Below, in pieces: positions 11,628 through 13,871 of a stretch of DNA of 13,871 nucleotides (position 1 is the stretch's first letter; every line of letters begins with the position of its first letter). This DNA comes from an uncultured Bacteroidales bacterium. GTDB lineage: Bacteria; Bacteroidota; Bacteroidia; Bacteroidales; Paludibacteraceae. Position numbers and translations under genes: made by a program. The notes below the pieces were generated by a model, which made no database searches, was not told the DNA's origin, and was given only the letters and a program-made list of their open reading frames with translations. The DNA is taken from the NCBI GenBank assembly GCA_900542355.1, contig UQNE01000034.1:1-13871 (forward strand), written 5' to 3'.

Positions 11628-13655
11628 ATGTCCGGATTTCGTTTAGAGAGTGCATATAAGCCGACAGGCGACCAACCGCAGGCGATAGAGTCGCTTGTGA
11701 GCGGTGTGCGTGCGGGTGCGCCGGCACAGGTGTTGTTGGGCGTAACGGGAAGCGGAAAGACTTTTACGGTGGCGAATGTAATCAACCAACTAAACCGCCC
11801 CACCCTAATCATGAGCCACAACAAGACACTTGCGGCTCAGTTGTACTCGGAGATGAAGGCCTTTTTTCCCCACAATGCCGTAGAGTATTTTGTATCGTAC
11901 TACGACTACTACCAGCCCGAAGCGTATATCCCCTCGACCGACACCTATATAGATAAGGACTTGAGTATCAATGAGGAGATTGACCGCCTGCGTCTGTCCG
12001 CCGTAGCCGCCCTGCTGAGCGGGCGAAAGGATGTGATTGTGGTGTCGTCGGTGAGTTGTATCTATGGTTTGGGTTCTCCGCAAGACTTCACGCAGAACTG
12101 TATCTCGCTAAGGCGTGGCGAATACCTGCCGATGGACGAGTTTCTGAAACAGTTGGTAGCCGCACAGTATATCCGCAACGACATCGAGTTGGCTCGCGGG
12201 CGTTTCCGCGTGAAAGGCGACACGGTGGATATTGCGTTGGCCTACGCCGACTATGTGGTGCGTATTGAGTTTTTCGGGAACGAGGTAGATACTATCTCGA
12301 CGGTTGACCCCGTGGACGGCAGCATGATAGAGGAGTTTGACAAATACAACATCTCGCCTGCGACGATCTTCTGCACCAGTCAGGAGCATATAGCGTCTGC
12401 GATGTCGCAAATCAAATTGGATCTTGCCAATCAGGTAAACTATTTTCAGGAGATAGGCGAACCGCTCTATGCGAAGCGTATCGAGGAGCGTGTAAAATAC
12501 GACCTGGAGATGATACAGGAACTCGGTTACTGCTCGGGTGTGGAGAACTACAGCCGATATTTCGACGGTCGTGAGGCGGGCAGTCCACCCTATTGTTTGC
12601 TGGATTACTTCCCGAAAGACATGCTGCTGGTGATAGACGAGAGCCATGTAACCGTACCTCAGATACGAGGGATGTACGGTGGGGACAAGTCGCGCAAAGA
12701 TAACCTCGTCAACTACGGTTTTCGTCTGCCTGCGGCACGCGATAACCGCCCGTTGACCTTCGATGAGTTTGAGCAGAAGACGGGGCAGACGATCTATGTA
12801 TCGGCGACACCCGATGAATATGAGTTGCAGCGTTCGGAAGGTGTGGTGATAGACCAGGTCATCCGTCCGACAGGTCTGCTTGACCCCGAGATAGATGTGC
12901 GCCCGACGGAGCATCAAGTGGACGACCTGATGGAGGAGATACAGCAGCGCATTCAGAAAGATGAGCGTGTGCTGGTAACGACACTGACGAAGCGTATGGC
13001 AGAGGAACTGGACGAGTATCTGCGTCGATACGGCATTCGCTCTGCTTATATCCACTCGGACATAGACACGATAGAGCGGGTGAAGATCATGGAGGACTTG
13101 CGCAAGGGCTTGTACGATGTGCTGGTGGGTGTGAACCTGCTGCGTGAGGGATTGGACTTGCCGGAGGTAAGCCTGGTAGCGATATTAGACGCCGACAAGC
13201 AGGGTTTCTTGCGCGATAAACGAAGTCTGACACAGACGGTAGGGCGTGCGGCAAGGCATGTGAACGGCAAGGCGATTATGTACGGCGACACCATCACTGC
13301 GGCCATGCAAGCGACGATAGACGAGACTAACCGCAGGCGCAAGATACAGATGGCATACAACGAGGCACACCACATCACGCCAACGGCGATAAAGAAAGAC
13401 ATCAACACCTCGGCTCTTGCCTCGCTCTACAAAGACCCCGAGCAGGAGAAAGAGAAAGTGGAGCAAGCGATACGCGAGTCGTGGAAGAGTGCGGACTGGC
13501 AGAAAATGGACAAGAAAGCGTTGGGCAAAGCCATTGAACAGAAACGGCGTGCGATGCTGGCTGCCGCCAAGGAGTTGGACTTCGACAACGCCGCACGGCT
13601 ACGCGATGAGATGCTCGCTATGGAGAACCGCTTGGAGGCGATTACAGGACAATGA
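11628..13655 (+). CDS. uvrB: UvrABC excinuclease subunit B
   Basis: 675 aa, full length. UvrB receives damaged DNA from UvrA, verifies the lesion and recruits UvrC. Visible elements are Walker A GVTGSGKT (38-45), the beta-hairpin region (YYDYYQPEAYIPSTDTYIDKD-type, about 91-112), the Walker B-type DESH (337-340), SATP (392-395), motif VI TVGRAARH (537-544) and a C-terminal UVR motif (DFDNAARLRDEM, about 650-661) that contacts UvrC. The ATG at 11628 is the first start after an in-frame TAG at 11622; only a weak ribosome site precedes it. No consensus promoter is obvious between the rplS terminator and the start. The TGA stop overlaps the first bases of another GC-rich hairpin element. Confidence 0.98.
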   Translation: MSGFRLESAYKPTGDQPQAIESLVSGVRAGAPAQVLLGVTGSGKTFTVANVINQLNRPTLIMSHNKTLAAQLYSEMKAFFPHNAVEYFVSYYDYYQPEAYIPSTDTYIDKDLSINEEIDRLRLSAVAALLSGRKDVIVVSSVSCIYGLGSPQDFTQNCISLRRGEYLPMDEFLKQLVAAQYIRNDIELARGRFRVKGDTVDIALAYADYVVRIEFFGNEVDTISTVDPVDGSMIEEFDKYNISPATIFCTSQEHIASAMSQIKLDLANQVNYFQEIGEPLYAKRIEERVKYDLEMIQELGYCSGVENYSRYFDGREAGSPPYCLLDYFPKDMLLVIDESHVTVPQIRGMYGGDKSRKDNLVNYGFRLPAARDNRPLTFDEFEQKTGQTIYVSATPDEYELQRSEGVVIDQVIRPTGLLDPEIDVRPTEHQVDDLMEEIQQRIQKDERVLVTTLTKRMAEELDEYLRRYGIRSAYIHSDIDTIERVKIMEDLRKGLYDVLVGVNLLREGLDLPEVSLVAILDADKQGFLRDKRSLTQTVGRAARHVNGKAIMYGDTITAAMQATIDETNRRRKIQMAYNEAHHITPTAIKKDINTSALASLYKDPEQEKEKVEQAIRESWKSADWQKMDKKALGKAIEQKRRAMLAAAKELDFDNAARLRDEMLAMENRLEAITGQ

Positions 13656-13793
13656 CCTCCCCAAGCCCCTCCATGGGAGGGGATGTAGCACAGCGAGGAC
13701 ATAGACTCCGTTAATACCGGTTAATGGACGATTAAACATGTAATTACCCTTGGTTTTTCAACATATACTTATCATGTAATTAAACATATAATT
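13654..13793. repeat. Composite intergenic repeat after uvrB
   Basis: The hairpin CCCCTCC-ATG-GGAGGGG starts inside the uvrB stop codon and is followed by a diverged linker (GCACAGCGAGGAC) with TTAAT-rich sequence. A single CATGTAATT lies at 13737, and an array CATATACTT (13762), CATGTAATT (13773), CATATAATT (13785) shows the standard 11- and 12-bp steps. No gene is visible from here to the window end at 13871. Confidence 0.75.
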
Positions 13794-13871
13794 AGGCATA
13801 TTTTCCTATTTCTCTTTACACAAAAACATTCAATAATGTGTTCAAGAATTTTACAAAAACATCTACTATAC

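Noticed and set aside
12108..13055. 315-aa minus-strand open frame
   Set aside because: It lies wholly antisense to uvrB, whose protein motifs are intact.

Overview
The window looks like chromosomal DNA from a member of Bacteroidetes, most likely order Bacteroidales. Supporting signs are four promoters of the Bacteroides type (TTG, 20 bp, TAnnTTTGC), A-rich rather than Shine-Dalgarno starts for most genes, several lipoprotein signals, a BspA-like leucine-rich-repeat protein, a PepSY-TM-like protein and a YtxH/holin-like trio. I cannot fix the genus from sequence alone.

Layout. Positions 1-405 hold an 18-bp tandem repeat, a promoter and a long repeat-filled leader. Three plus-strand genes follow: a secreted beta-propeller-like protein (406-2019), a small lipoprotein with a Cys/His-rich motif (2108-2590) and a PepSY-TM-like membrane protein (2770-3345). 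A 17-bp terminator hairpin separates them from a minus-strand operon (4328-3450) encoding a YtxH-like protein, a holin-superfamily membrane protein and a small basic coiled-coil protein. The repeat-rich gap 4329-5006 carries the rpsO promoter, and rpsO (5007-5276) ends at its own terminator. A convergent, AT-rich BspA-like gene occupies 5403-7034.

From 7108 to 10628 there is what looks like a partly decayed metal-uptake locus. It has a GC-rich double palindrome, the C-terminal remnant of an outer-membrane porin, an imelysin-family lipoprotein broken by one extra base exactly inside its GxHxxE motif, and an intact di-heme c-type oxidoreductase lipoprotein. The last part holds rplS (11079-11432) with its own promoter and terminator, a ten-copy heptamer array, and full-length uvrB (11628-13655).

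The least ordinary feature is the intergenic repeat system. Seven arrays of three CATnTAATT boxes, with the same 2-nt and 3-nt gaps between boxes, sit in five separate intergenic regions. They are often joined to a GC-rich hairpin (CCTCCCC-AAG-CCCCTCC-nnn-GGAGGGG). Two hairpin copies begin inside the TGA stop codon of the preceding gene. Housekeeping genes (rpsO, rplS, uvrB) appear intact; the porin and imelysin genes do not.
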